Below the pieces are notes generated by a model. It was not told where the DNA came from. It saw only the letters and a program-made list of their open reading frames with translations, and made no database searches. Positions 34,820 through 44,900 of a stretch of 64,000 bases of DNA are shown piece after piece. Where the stretch lies: contig NZ_JAMZMJ010000001.1 in assembly GCF_024714495.1 (NCBI RefSeq), positions 1,568,201 to 1,632,200 of the forward strand, in the 5' to 3' direction. Origin of the DNA: Marinoscillum pacificum (GTDB taxonomy: Bacteria; Bacteroidota; Bacteroidia; Cytophagales; Cyclobacteriaceae). A program made the translations under genes and the position numbers. The number at the start of each line of letters is the position of its first letter. Position 1 is the stretch's first letter.

Positions 34820-34827
34820 TTAGCGAA
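34812..34827. repeat. 16-base palindrome spanning two convergent stop codons
   Basis: TTCGCTAATTAGCGAA is a perfect palindrome centred on the junction of the S8 protease stop (34817-34819) and the opposing T9SS protein stop (34820-34822). Both genes finish with codons for Arg and stop, spelled CGC TAA. No intergenic base remains. Confidence 0.7.
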
Positions 34828-35953
34828 CTACAACTTTCTTTACGAGTTGATCACCCTCTGTTGTATTCATTTTTATAAGGTAAATCCCTTTTTCCAGATA
34901 ATTACCTGTAAGTTCAACTTCTGAACCGTGATTTTTTACAAACGAAAGACTCTTACCTTGCTGGCTTCCGGACAAACTATAAATCTCAACATCCTTCACT
35001 TCGAACGCTCTATTCGCATTAATAGTGATCTTATCTGCCGTAACTAACGTTGGATACACATTAAAACTCATTGTATTATTTGAAACTCCAGTTTCTACTC
35101 GGATAGTTTCAGAATACTCATATTCACCATCATAGTCCACTTGCTTCAACCTGTAGTACGAAATAGCAGCTACCGCTGAAAAGTCAACAAATGAATAGTT
35201 TACCTGCTCATTAACTGTTCCACTTCCTTCTACTACTCCAATACTGTAGAAGTATACTCCATCTTCAGATCGCTCAACCTCAAAACGGTCGTTATCTTTT
35301 TCTGAAGCCGTAGCCCAGGTTAAATCCACATTAGGACTAGTAGATTTACCCGTAAAGAATAGAAACTCAACAGGAAGAGGTGTCGCTCCTCCACCAGTTA
35401 CAAAATCCTCGATTTCCTGCGATCCTCCTGTTTCTGAAATTTGATTGGTAGGTAACTCTCCACCATCATTATCTACATTAAAACCGGAAGTAGAACTACC
35501 ATCAGTTGTATATAGAGTTCCAGCACCTGTAACATCACCAACAGCTGCACCGCCACCAGATGGATCGGCCAAAACATTCCCCGTCACAATCACCATCCCA
35601 CCAGTACCAATGTCAATTCCAGCATGGTTTTTTCCCATATCTAAATCACCAAATATAATAAGCACATTACCAGCTCCAACAGACACTGTAGCTCCACTGG
35701 TGGAATTAAATATTACATTTCCGTAAACCACAAGTGTATCATTTATAATCAGGTCTTTGTTTGTTCCTGAAAAGGTCAATCCAGCATCTGAAATAACGTA
35801 AGACTCTATGGTAATATCTGCCAGATTTGTATAACCAGGGGAAGATCCTCCCCATGTTGCTCCATCGATCCACTTTCCATCTGTAGTACTAGTTGTCTGT
35901 GCCATCACAGATAGCGTGAAAAAGAAGACTAAAAACGTAAAAAATAATTTCAT
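34820..35953 (-). CDS. T9SS-sorted surface protein, beta-rich
   Basis: A 377-residue protein from ATG at 35953. A longer frame upstream to 36331 is a shadow. The signal peptide MKLFFTFLVFFFTLSVMAQ is followed by Gly/Thr-rich beta strands (residues 30-210), then a fibronectin-type segment beginning LPVEFLFFTGKS with LTWATASEKDNDRFEVERS, which often precedes the sorting signal. The final 75 residues are a T9SS type A domain (MSFNVYPTLVTADKITI...VVVR). Its role is unknown; adhesion or glycan binding is possible. Confidence 0.8.
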   Translation of the reverse strand: MKLFFTFLVFFFTLSVMAQTTSTTDGKWIDGATWGGSSPGYTNLADITIESYVISDAGLTFSGTNKDLIINDTLVVYGNVIFNSTSGATVSVGAGNVLIIFGDLDMGKNHAGIDIGTGGMVIVTGNVLADPSGGGAAVGDVTGAGTLYTTDGSSTSGFNVDNDGGELPTNQISETGGSQEIEDFVTGGGATPLPVEFLFFTGKSTSPNVDLTWATASEKDNDRFEVERSEDGVYFYSIGVVEGSGTVNEQVNYSFVDFSAVAAISYYRLKQVDYDGEYEYSETIRVETGVSNNTMSFNVYPTLVTADKITINANRAFEVKDVEIYSLSGSQQGKSLSFVKNHGSEVELTGNYLEKGIYLIKMNTTEGDQLVKKVVVR

Positions 35954-36140
35954 AATTGCTGCTTGTCTGTTGTGCAAATCACTTACGTAATTCACGCATT
36001 TGCTGGATTGAAAATTTTGTGGAGGCACTAGAATGTTTATGTCTTTCCTACATCTCCAAACTTTCGATAAAACAAAGAAAATCAAAGATTTAGGGGAGAT
36101 ATGCTTAATTTCGATGGTCGGTAATGATTTTTCGGTAAAC

Positions 36141-37166
36141 ATGGTGATATACGTGCTTTTAGGTTTTTTCTTGGTTATTTCCCTCGTTTTGGGTGCAGGT
36201 GTTTCCCTTAGCGCCCCTGGACATAAAGGACCCGCAACTGACCATTTCAACGGTAAGAAATTCATAAACCCTACTGGTGCCAAGGCTAAAGGATTCTCAT
36301 CCGTTATCGAATGGATGCTTAAAAGTGACAAGGGTCCCTGGCTAAAAAATTATGAAACATCCATAGGTCCAAAACCAGTTGATAGCAGTACAGATCTGAT
36401 CATCACGTTTGTCAATCATAGTACCTTTCTGATTCAATGGAACAACATCAACATTCTCACTGATCCTGTATGGAGCGAGCGTGTGAGTCCATTTTCTTTT
36501 GCCGGGCCAAGCAGAATGCGTCCACCAGGTATTAATTTCGAAGACCTTCCTCCTATTGATGTCATCCTTTTGAGTCATAACCATTACGATCACCTGGATA
36601 TCGTCACTGTTAAAAAAATCAACACACTTTATGAACCGGTTTTTATCGTTCCTTTGGGCGTGGGGAAATATCTGGCGCAACATAAAATCACTAAATTCAA
36701 GGAATTGGATTGGTGGCAATCATCAGAAATTGGATTAAAAGTAACTGCCACTCCAGCCCAACACTTCAGCAGTAGAGGAATGTGTGACAGAGATAAGACT
36801 CTTTGGTGTGGATATACACTTACCGATGGCGAGCGTAAGGTTTATTTTGCTGGAGACAGTGGTTATGGTCCTTTCTTCAAAGAAATTGGCAAGAAAGAAG
36901 GTCCTATGGATGTTTCTATGATTCCAATTGGAGCTTACGAACCGAAGTGGTTCATGTCACCCATACATGTTTCTCCCGATCAATCAGTAATGGTACACAA
37001 GGACGTGAAGTCTAAACAAAGTATTGCCATGCATTTTGGTACATTTCCACTAGCTGACGAAGGTCAGGGAAAAGCAGAAGAAGACTTGATACTAGCACTT
37101 GATAGTGCTGGAATACCACAAAGTGAATTCCTTATCCCTGAAGAAGGTGAACCTATGAAACTTTAG
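36141..37166 (+). CDS. MBL-fold metallo-hydrolase, membrane-anchored (NAPE-PLD/UlaG-like)
   Basis: A 341-residue protein from ATG at 36141, just before a membrane anchor (VIYVLLGFFLVISLVLG). Upstream ATGs at 36033 and 36114 are possible but lack support. The metal-binding HxHxDH signature is LLSHNHYDHLD. A second His is in ATPAQHFSSRG, Asp in FAGDSGY, and a final His in AMHFGTFPL. The DPVWSERVSPFSFAGPSR segment is typical of NAPE-PLD-like phosphodiesterases. The substrate is unknown; lipid hydrolysis at the membrane is plausible. Confidence 0.8.
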   Translation: MVIYVLLGFFLVISLVLGAGVSLSAPGHKGPATDHFNGKKFINPTGAKAKGFSSVIEWMLKSDKGPWLKNYETSIGPKPVDSSTDLIITFVNHSTFLIQWNNINILTDPVWSERVSPFSFAGPSRMRPPGINFEDLPPIDVILLSHNHYDHLDIVTVKKINTLYEPVFIVPLGVGKYLAQHKITKFKELDWWQSSEIGLKVTATPAQHFSSRGMCDRDKTLWCGYTLTDGERKVYFAGDSGYGPFFKEIGKKEGPMDVSMIPIGAYEPKWFMSPIHVSPDQSVMVHKDVKSKQSIAMHFGTFPLADEGQGKAEEDLILALDSAGIPQSEFLIPEEGEPMKL

Positions 37167-37732
37167 ACCCAGCGTGCATGCTCCCAGAAACCGAATAGCC
37201 AATTACCTGGAGACTGCTCATCGTCACTACGGAAAAACTCACGAATAGCAATCAATAATTCATCACGGCTTATTAAGTCATCCTTATTTTTATCCAGATT
37301 TTCAAAAGCCTTGGCTGAATGGCGAATCTCTATTCGATAAGCCATAAACATGTTGAGGTATTCGCTAAGCGAAAGAAACCCATCTTTATCCGCATCGAAT
37401 AGATCAATGATTTCCATGGCCACTTTGCTTACATGCTGAATGTAGAGCTCTTCATTCCCATTCACAATCATTGAATCCGCAAAAGTTAGCCATTCACTGA
37501 GTGTAGCGTGCTCTTCTTCTGATTTTCCAATGAATTGATGAAAATCAGTCCAAATATTAGTTGTTCTTTGAATGCTTGCCTGATATTCCGGAGTACTGGA
37601 GGAGAATCCCCAAAGGACACATAGGTTTTCACCAATACTCACAAAGTCTTTTTTTTCCAAAGTCCCACTCTTATCAAAGTCCAGAACATTGAAATAATGA
37701 GTCAGCTTTTTTTGCTGAAGGTCTGTAAGCAT
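37163..37732 (-). CDS. EF-hand calcium-binding protein
   Basis: A 189-residue cytoplasmic protein with three recognisable EF-hands: DFDKSGTLEKKDF (about 18-30), DADKDGFLSLSEY (about 118-130) and DKNKDDLISRDEL (about 152-165). All have acidic residues at the chelating positions 1, 3, 5 and 12, apart from small variations. The overall size suits calerythrin/sarcoplasmic-type buffers. A regulatory or Ca-buffer role is inferred. It shares four bases with the end of the MBL gene and has the DUF4197 gene upstream. Confidence 0.8.
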   Translation of the reverse strand: MLTDLQQKKLTHYFNVLDFDKSGTLEKKDFVSIGENLCVLWGFSSSTPEYQASIQRTTNIWTDFHQFIGKSEEEHATLSEWLTFADSMIVNGNEELYIQHVSKVAMEIIDLFDADKDGFLSLSEYLNMFMAYRIEIRHSAKAFENLDKNKDDLISRDELLIAIREFFRSDDEQSPGNWLFGFWEHARWV

Positions 37733-37735
37733 GAA

Positions 37736-38446
37736 TTAATCTTGTTTAGCAAATACTTTCTTAAGTAGCTCTGTAGTTCTGGCAACAGGATTCTCCCTGA
37801 TATTTTTCTCTTCTTCCGCTACAAGTGTAAACAAACCACTTAATGCTCGATCTGTAGCATATTCATCAAGGTTAGGGTTTACTTTTTCCACAAATGGAAT
37901 CTTGTTATAGGTATTCACCAAATCACTGTAATACTTTGTAGCACTGGTTTTATCCAAAGCCTTCTTGATTACTGGTTGGAATTTAGCCTTCAAATCAGGA
38001 GTAGTCTTCCCCTGCAGGTAACTAGTAGCTGCATTATCTTCGCCCTTCAATATTCCCCAGGCGTCTTGTACAGTCATTCCTTTTATAGCATTGACAAAAA
38101 TTGGCTTAGCTTCTTTGGCTGCCTCCTCTGCTCCATGATTTAGTGTCTCAATAAATTGATCCACCTTTGATCCCAACCCGAGCTCTCTGAGTTTAGTTTC
38201 AACCTTCTGCACATCAGGAGGAAATGGTATTTTAATCTTCGGATTACCTAAAAATCCATTGACTTTAGACGCCTCACTCGTACTCGTACCAGCTCCTTTG
38301 ATCAATGCTTCCTTCAGTCCAGAAACGACCTGCTCTGTGGTTAATTCTTCAGATTCCAAAACATCACCAAGTGTCTGCTGAATTTGCTGAACAGTGCAAC
38401 CTGTGAATAAAAAAATAAAACAGAGTGAAAATAAAACAAGTCTCAT
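37736..38446 (-). CDS. DUF4197 lipoprotein
   Basis: A 236-residue protein with a lipoprotein signal (FLFTGC, Cys at about residue 17). The rest is helical, with VSGLKEALIKGAGTS at the start, FPPDVQKVETKLRELGLG in the middle, and a C-terminus ending ALSGLFTLVAEEEKNIRENP, the fingerprint of DUF4197. The family is found as outer-membrane-associated lipoproteins in Proteobacteria and Bacteroidota, and its function is unknown. It is upstream of the EF-hand gene, three bases away, and is probably an operon partner. Confidence 0.85.
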   Translation of the reverse strand: MRLVLFSLCFIFLFTGCTVQQIQQTLGDVLESEELTTEQVVSGLKEALIKGAGTSTSEASKVNGFLGNPKIKIPFPPDVQKVETKLRELGLGSKVDQFIETLNHGAEEAAKEAKPIFVNAIKGMTVQDAWGILKGEDNAATSYLQGKTTPDLKAKFQPVIKKALDKTSATKYYSDLVNTYNKIPFVEKVNPNLDEYATDRALSGLFTLVAEEEKNIRENPVARTTELLKKVFAKQD

Positions 38447-38506
38447 CCTTCAAAGATTATATAATTTGCGTACCATAAAAGTATACAGAATAAAGCAAAT
38501 ACTGTA

Positions 38507-39754
38507 ATGCCAACATATGCTGAAATCATCTCAATTGGGGATGAGCTTCTATACGGTCAGACACTAGATACCAATGCGCATTGGATCAGTGCCCAACTCG
38601 ATCTGATCGGAATTAAAGTAAAGAGAAGAGTCACTATTGGAGATGTGAAAGAGGAAATCCTCAGTGCATTTAAAGAAGCAGAAGAAAGAGCGGATATTGT
38701 GCTGATCACTGGTGGATTAGGTCCAACCAATGATGATTTAACCAAACCACTTTTGGCTGAATATTTCAATGTGGGCTATGAACTCAATGAATCTGCACTA
38801 CAAGAGATCACTGATCTATTCAATAAAAAAGGTAGAGAGTTAACTGAACCTAATAGAAAGCAAGCGGAATTGCCTGCCAACTGCACGAAGCTCTCCAACA
38901 GCATGGGTACCGCTCCGGGCATGTGGTTCGACGAGCGAAACACTATATTCGTATCTATGCCTGGTGTGCCGTATGAAATGAAGGACATCATGTCCGCAGA
39001 GGTATTGCCTAGATTATCTGAAAGATTCTCCGTTGGCGTTATCATCCACAAAATCATACGCACGGTTGGCATTCCAGAATCTTCACTTGCCGAACTAATC
39101 AAAGACTGGGAAGATGCCTTACCTAAGCAATTGAAGCTGGCATATCTACCAAGTATGGGACAGGTGAAATTGCGAATTACCGCAATTGGAGACAATAAAA
39201 ATGAACTTAATGAAATGGTTCAAAGCCATTTAGAAAGCGTTCTTCCATTGATAGAGAAATACGTATATGGTTTTGATGATGATGAGCTTGAGAAAGTAGT
39301 AGGAGAAACTTTATTGAAAAATAACAAGTCCATTGCTTTTGCAGAAAGCTGCACAGGAGGATACTTATCTCATATGATTACATCCATACCTGGGAGTTCA
39401 TCGTATTTCAAAGGATCTATCGTTTCCTATGATTACGATGTGAAAGTGAATTCACTGGATGTTAATTTGCAAGAAATGGAGGAAAAAGGAGCTGTCAGCG
39501 AAGAAGTAGTTGTGCAGATGGCTCAAGCAGTTCGACAGAAGCTCAATGCGGATGTCGGACTATCGATTAGTGGCATTGCGGGGCCTGGTGGAGGCACCGA
39601 AGAAAAACCTGTAGGGACAGTATGGATTTGCTATTCTGATAAGGAAAAGACGATTGCTAAGAAATTTAATTTCACCAGAGATCGGGTTCTCAATATAAAA
39701 TTTAGTGCCTTAGCAGCCCTAAACATGTTCAGAATTCACTTTTCCAGCAATTAA
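38507..39754 (+). CDS. cinA: CinA-family nicotinamide-nucleotide amidase / competence-damage protein
   Basis: A 415-residue two-domain protein. Residues 1-170 form a molybdopterin-binding-like COG1058 domain (SIGDELLYGQTLDTNAHWIS, ITGGLGPTNDDLTK). Residues about 255-410 are the CinA C-terminal NMN-deamidase domain (FAESCTGGYLSHMIT, SGIAGPGGGTEEKPVGTVW). It converts NMN to nicotinate mononucleotide in NAD recycling, and the N-terminal domain is linked to ADP-ribose pyrophosphatase activity. It is monocistronic and lies 60 bases from the DUF4197 start. Confidence 0.93.
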   Translation: MPTYAEIISIGDELLYGQTLDTNAHWISAQLDLIGIKVKRRVTIGDVKEEILSAFKEAEERADIVLITGGLGPTNDDLTKPLLAEYFNVGYELNESALQEITDLFNKKGRELTEPNRKQAELPANCTKLSNSMGTAPGMWFDERNTIFVSMPGVPYEMKDIMSAEVLPRLSERFSVGVIIHKIIRTVGIPESSLAELIKDWEDALPKQLKLAYLPSMGQVKLRITAIGDNKNELNEMVQSHLESVLPLIEKYVYGFDDDELEKVVGETLLKNNKSIAFAESCTGGYLSHMITSIPGSSSYFKGSIVSYDYDVKVNSLDVNLQEMEEKGAVSEEVVVQMAQAVRQKLNADVGLSISGIAGPGGGTEEKPVGTVWICYSDKEKTIAKKFNFTRDRVLNIKFSALAALNMFRIHFSSN

Positions 39755-39764
39755 CGAAATTATT

Positions 39765-39772
39765 TATCTTTG
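39765..39772 (+). promoter_or_regulatory. -7 promoter element of the E2 gene
   Basis: TATCTTTG at 39765-39772 is an exact TAnnTTTG match. The E2 start codon lies 35 bases later, an ordinary leader length. No firm -33 element was found. Confidence 0.4.
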
Positions 39773-39807
39773 TGTAACCCAAAAATAAACAACAAACAAA
39801 ATATTAT

Positions 39808-41118
39808 ATGGCTCTAGTAGAAATGGTCATGCCCAAAATGGGCGAAAGCGTAATGGAAGGCACAGTACTCTCCTGGCTGAAGAATATTGGCGATGCAATC
39901 GACGAGGATGAATCAATCCTGGAGGTGGCGACTGACAAGGTAGACACGGAGATTCCATCAACACATGCTGGAGTACTGAAAGAAATATTAGCTCAAGAAG
40001 GAGATGTAGTAGAGGTAGGCAAACCGATAGCGATCATTGAAACCGACGGAGAAGCAAGTACCCCAGAAGCTTCTGCACCGGCAAAAGATGAGAAAAAGGC
40101 TGTTGAAGCTGCTGAAGCCATTATGGAATCAGCATCAGCAACCGTTTCTGCAGAAACGATCCCTTCAAAAGCAGGTGATAAATTCTTCTCTCCATTAGTT
40201 AGAAACATTGCCAAAGAAGAAGGAATTTCACTTTCCGAATTAGAAAATTTAGCTGGCTCAGGAAAAGATGGTCGTGTGACCAAAAACGATATCCTTTCCT
40301 ATGTCAAGGATCGTAAGAACGGTTCCAAGCCAAGTGTATCTGCTCCTTCTGCTGCACCAGCAGCTCCAGTATCGAGACCAGCAGCACAGCCAATGCCTGT
40401 GACTGTAAGTGGTGAAGATGAAATCATTGAAATGGATCGTATGCGCAAGATGATCGCCGATAGAATGGTGGCATCTAAGCAAATCTCTCCACATGTAACT
40501 TCTTTCGTAGAAGCTGATGTAACTGAAATGGTTCATTGGAGAAATAAAATGAAAGGTGCTTTCGCTGAAAAAGGTCAGGCGCTTACTTTCACTCCAATCA
40601 TGATCGAAGCGGTGGTTAAGGCCATCAGAGATTACCCAATGATCAATGTTCAGGTAGATGGATCCAACATTGTACGAAAAGGAAATATCAATATTGGTAT
40701 GGCTGTGGCACTACCAACTGGCAATTTGATCGTTCCGGTGATTCATAACGCTGACCAATTAAATTTGGTTGGGCTAACTGAGAAAGTGAATGATCTTGCG
40801 AGAAGAGCTCGTGACAACAAATTGAAACCAGACGATCTTCAAGGTGGAACATATACGGTTTCTAATGTTGGATCATTTGGCAACGTCATGGGAACACCAA
40901 TCATTATGCAACCACAAGTAGGTATTCTAGCTCTTGGAGCGATCCAAAAGAAGCCATCTGTAGTAGAAACACCTCAAGGTGATTTTATTGGGATCAGACA
41001 TAAGATGTTCTTATCTCACAGCTATGACCACAGAGTAGTAGATGGCGCTCTTGGAGGCATGTTCGTGAGACGAGTTGCTGATTATCTTGAGCAGTTCGAT
41101 AAAAACAGAACAATATAA
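39808..41118 (+). CDS. 2-oxoacid dehydrogenase E2 (dihydrolipoamide acyltransferase)
   Basis: A 436-residue acyltransferase with one lipoyl domain (residues 1-78; lipoyl Lys K44 in ATDKVDTEIP), an Ala/Pro-rich linker, a peripheral-subunit-binding domain (about 126-166, SPLVRNIAKEEGISLSELEN) and the catalytic core. The active-site motif SHSYDHRVVDGALGG lies near the C-terminus. The family includes branched-chain and 2-oxoglutarate E2 subunits, and which it is cannot be settled here because no E1 or E3 gene is adjacent. Confidence 0.9.
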   Translation: MALVEMVMPKMGESVMEGTVLSWLKNIGDAIDEDESILEVATDKVDTEIPSTHAGVLKEILAQEGDVVEVGKPIAIIETDGEASTPEASAPAKDEKKAVEAAEAIMESASATVSAETIPSKAGDKFFSPLVRNIAKEEGISLSELENLAGSGKDGRVTKNDILSYVKDRKNGSKPSVSAPSAAPAAPVSRPAAQPMPVTVSGEDEIIEMDRMRKMIADRMVASKQISPHVTSFVEADVTEMVHWRNKMKGAFAEKGQALTFTPIMIEAVVKAIRDYPMINVQVDGSNIVRKGNINIGMAVALPTGNLIVPVIHNADQLNLVGLTEKVNDLARRARDNKLKPDDLQGGTYTVSNVGSFGNVMGTPIIMQPQVGILALGAIQKKPSVVETPQGDFIGIRHKMFLSHSYDHRVVDGALGGMFVRRVADYLEQFDKNRTI

Positions 41119-41137
41119 AATAGCTTAAACACGAAGC

Positions 41138-41168
41138 AAAAAGCGACCTCAAAAGGGTCGCTTTTTTT
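41138..41168 (+). terminator. Rho-independent terminator after the E2 gene
   Basis: AAAAAGCGACC (41138-41148) pairs with GGTCGCTTTTT (41156-41166) around a short loop and runs into T residues. It is a close cousin of the terminator at 49510-49534, which uses the same GCGACC stem. Confidence 0.85.
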
Positions 41169-41284
41169 GTACCCCTTCCCACTAAATCAAAATTTAAATG
41201 ACTGATTTATAGATACATAATCCCCTATTTTAAACAATTCGAGGCTGCATAACCTTTATATACTACACAAAACTCAAGAACACT

Positions 41285-41731
41285 ATGAATATTTTTGAAG
41301 CACTTAGAGAAGACCATGAGGTTCAAAGAACCCTTGCAGATAAACTTGTTGAAACACACGGTGATAGCGATGCGCGTCATGAGGCATTTCAGCAAATAAA
41401 AACTGAATTGCTAGCACATGAGGCGGCTGAAGAGCGTTGTTTTTATAAGCCTCTTATCGAGCAAGACATGACGCAAACACATGCCAGACATGGCGTAGCA
41501 GAGCACCATGAAATGGATGAGTTGATTGAAGAACTAGAAAACACAGACTACTCTTCACCAGCTTGGCTTTCTATTGCAAAAAAACTCAGAGAGAAAATAC
41601 TTCATCATTTGGATGACGAAGAGCATACCATATTCCAGCTTGCTGGTAAAGTGCTCAATGATGCTCAGAAGACTCAAATGGCTTCTGCCTATCACAAGCA
41701 CATGGAAGAGCGAAAAGCTCAGTATGCATAA
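41285..41731 (+). CDS. Hemerythrin-like (HHE) protein
   Basis: A 148-residue four-helix-bundle protein. The iron ligands are spread as in HHE domains: HEVQRTLADKL (helix 1), LAHEAAEERCFYKPL (helix 2), VAEHHEMDELIEEL (helix 3) and LHHLDDEEHTIFQLAG (helix 4). A His-x3-Glu pattern is clear in helix 4. These proteins bind a non-haem di-iron centre and respond to O2 or NO, but the role here is not defined. It is monocistronic. Confidence 0.88.
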   Translation: MNIFEALREDHEVQRTLADKLVETHGDSDARHEAFQQIKTELLAHEAAEERCFYKPLIEQDMTQTHARHGVAEHHEMDELIEELENTDYSSPAWLSIAKKLREKILHHLDDEEHTIFQLAGKVLNDAQKTQMASAYHKHMEERKAQYA

Positions 41732-41934
41732 TCAATTTTAGAATTGTACAAGTTTAAGGTTCTTCCTTAAAGTCGCCGGGTTGTTCTTGTTTTTTATAGA
41801 ATAATTCGGCGATTCATATTTTTCAGCACCCCTTTTGACAAAAATTGATCAACGGACAAACAAAACAATGGCTAGTTGATTATCTAAACTGATTCTATTT
41901 AGACCAATTTTTCAGATTCCCCTTTTGGGACTTT

Positions 41935-44900
41935 ATGGCAAATCACGCAGCATTTAAAAGGTATGGCTTACTGGCACTTAAAATCATCGGTTGGATCGTC
42001 GGGGTTTTGTTGCTGCTCTTTTTTGTATTGATATTTACCATCCGTAGCCCTTGGGGACAGAATCTCATTGTCCAAAAAGCATCGAATTTTCTTTCTACCA
42101 AGATCGACACCAAATTCTCTATTGGTCGGCTATTCATTACTTTTGATGGCAATGCCTATTTAGAAGATGTCTACCTTGAAGATCAAGCTGGAGACACACT
42201 CATTTATTCTAAAAATCTGGAAGCCTCAGTTGCACTGATTCCAATCATCAGCAACAATGAAATCAATATAGATTATGTAGAATGGGAAAAACTTGTTGCT
42301 AGAGTCAAAAGAGATAGCTCAACTGGCGAGTTCAATTTCCAATACATAATAGATGCTTTCGCGAGTGACTCCACTACACAGCAAGTAGATACCACCACTT
42401 CTTCCTCACCAACAATTGATGTAGGAGATATTCATTTTGCCGATTTTGACTTATTGTACCAGGATCAAACATTAGGTATAGATAGTAGACTTCTGCTTGG
42501 GTCTTTAGACTTATCAATGGATGAGCTTGATTTGGATAAAATGCTCTTCCATATTGATGAGCTGACTTTAAAAGATATAGATGGGCATTACACTCAAACA
42601 CTTCTAACAACCTCAGACACCAGCACAGAGGAAGACAGCACTGAGTCCATTCTTCCAACCATTATTGTTGATGAACTCAATGTTTACAACCTCAAAGGAA
42701 GCTATCACTCGCCTCCTACCCTCACTTTCTTTGATGGTCAGGTCGACAAGTTCGAAACGGAAATTCCTTTAATTGACTTGACCAATCAAAAAATTCAATT
42801 AGACAAATTGGTTCTCCATCAAAGTGAAATAGCATTTAGTTCTTATCCTAGAGCAACTTCCAGCCCTGATTCTGCAAGTACATCTACAGGCTTTAGTTGG
42901 CCTGAATGGGATGTGGTAGCATCTAATATTGATCTTTCAAACAACGATGTTTTATTAATTACCGATTCAACAACTCTCGAAGAAAGGGTCTTCAATCCAG
43001 CACACATTGACATTAAAGATTTCAACCTTTCAATTGATCAAGCATTACTGAAAAAAGAACAAGCAACATTAGTTCTAGATGCACTAAATTTTAAAGAGCG
43101 AAGTGGAGTATCAGTAGATGAACTGAATTTTGAGATCAATATATCGAACCAGGAAATCAACATTCAGAACCTTAACTTCTTATCAGAAGAAAACCAACTA
43201 TCAGGACTGATTAACGTCAAATTCAATTCGCTAAATGAGTTCATCAACAATCCCACATTGGCAGAACTCAAGTCCGACCTTTCCATAGAACTACATTCTT
43301 TGGATGCCTCATATGCTTTCCAGCCTTCTCTGGACACAATCTCCTACCTGCATTTAGTTGACCAAAAAGTGCTTGCAGCTTCTCTTGACATTGAAGGATC
43401 CATGTCAAAACTTGACTTAAACAAGGCAGTTCTAAATTGGGGTAAGAGCACTTCTTTTAAAGCTGATGGGATTATTTACAGCATAAACAATCCAGACTCC
43501 ATCCATTTTGAAGACCTAAATTATCTATTCAAATCAACCAAAACAGATCTTTCTACCTTTTTAAACCTGGACATCACTGGAATAGATCTTCCACAATCTT
43601 TCCAATTCAAAGGCAACACAACAGGATCATTATCAGAAATAGCTTCCAAAAACTCCATCAACACATCAGATGGAAACATCCTCATCAATGGAAACCTGAA
43701 ACGATCCAGCAATCAAATAGCCTTTGAAACCAGTATCAAAACAGACTCTTTAAGAATTGGAAAAATCCTTCAGAACACGGAATTAGGTCCCTTGACAGTA
43801 GATCTAGAAGCATCCGGAAATGGAAGTTCATTAAATGATTTGGATGCACAGCTCGTCACCACGATCAAATCTCTCCAATACGGAGATTATACTTTTGAAG
43901 AATTGCTACTGTCTGGTAACCTTAAAAATGGAACAGGAACACTGAATCTCGATTACAACGACTACAATCTAGAGCTAGGCCTGAGTGCAACTGCAAAACT
44001 CGACTCATTAACGCAAAAAGCTGACCTTCAAATAAACCTGAAAGGAGCTGATTTGCTAGCTCTTGGTATTACAAAAGAGGATATAAGAACCAAACTCACT
44101 CTCGATGCACAGCTCATCAATACTGAACGGGCAACGCAAGTGACTTTCGAAATTAATGATGCTGTTGTCGTCAAAGAATTAGAAAATTACACCATCAATA
44201 AAATCAGTGGAGACTACTACAGCACATCAGACTCGACAAGTGCGCATATTACAAGTGATGTCATCAATGCACGATTAGAGTCCAATACTTCACCCGGATC
44301 ATTTACCACAGCCCTGAGAGATCAGCTAGCTGAATATCTCCGTTCTGACAGTCTCACCAACAGTATCATACCTGCAGATTCAGGGATAGTCGTACGAGCA
44401 CATCTAAGTGTAAAGCAAGACTTGTTAGTCAGTGATATTCTTCTTCCTGGTTTACAACAATATGATTCGATTACGCTGACCATGGATTACCTGGAAGCCA
44501 AGGACTCTTTGTCTATTTTATTAAATGCACCTTACATCAATTATGCTGATCAGATTTTGGATAGTCTGCGAGTAAAAGCAATTGGAGCAAAACAGAAACT
44601 TAATTTCTCTGCAGGATGGTCATCCATTGAAGCTGGACCTATCAGTATGAAACAATTCGACTTTAGTGGTTTTGCTCAAGACAATAAGTTAGTCATGAGA
44701 TTAGATGCTCCTGAGGATAAAGGATCTATTATTGACATCAGAGCCGAAATGAAAATCGCTGGTGACACACTTGACTTCTACATAGAGCCAGATACCTTCA
44801 TCATGCATCGCAAAATGTGGATTGTTCCTGAGCAAAACAACATCCTTATCGCCCCTAATTACCTCCATTTTGAAAACTTTAGTTTGACTCACAAAAATCA

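Noticed and set aside
35954..36331. 126 additional N-terminal residues for the T9SS protein in one long frame
   Set aside because: The signal peptide begins at Met 35953. The upstream part lacks a promoter and overlaps the start region of the MBL gene in reverse.
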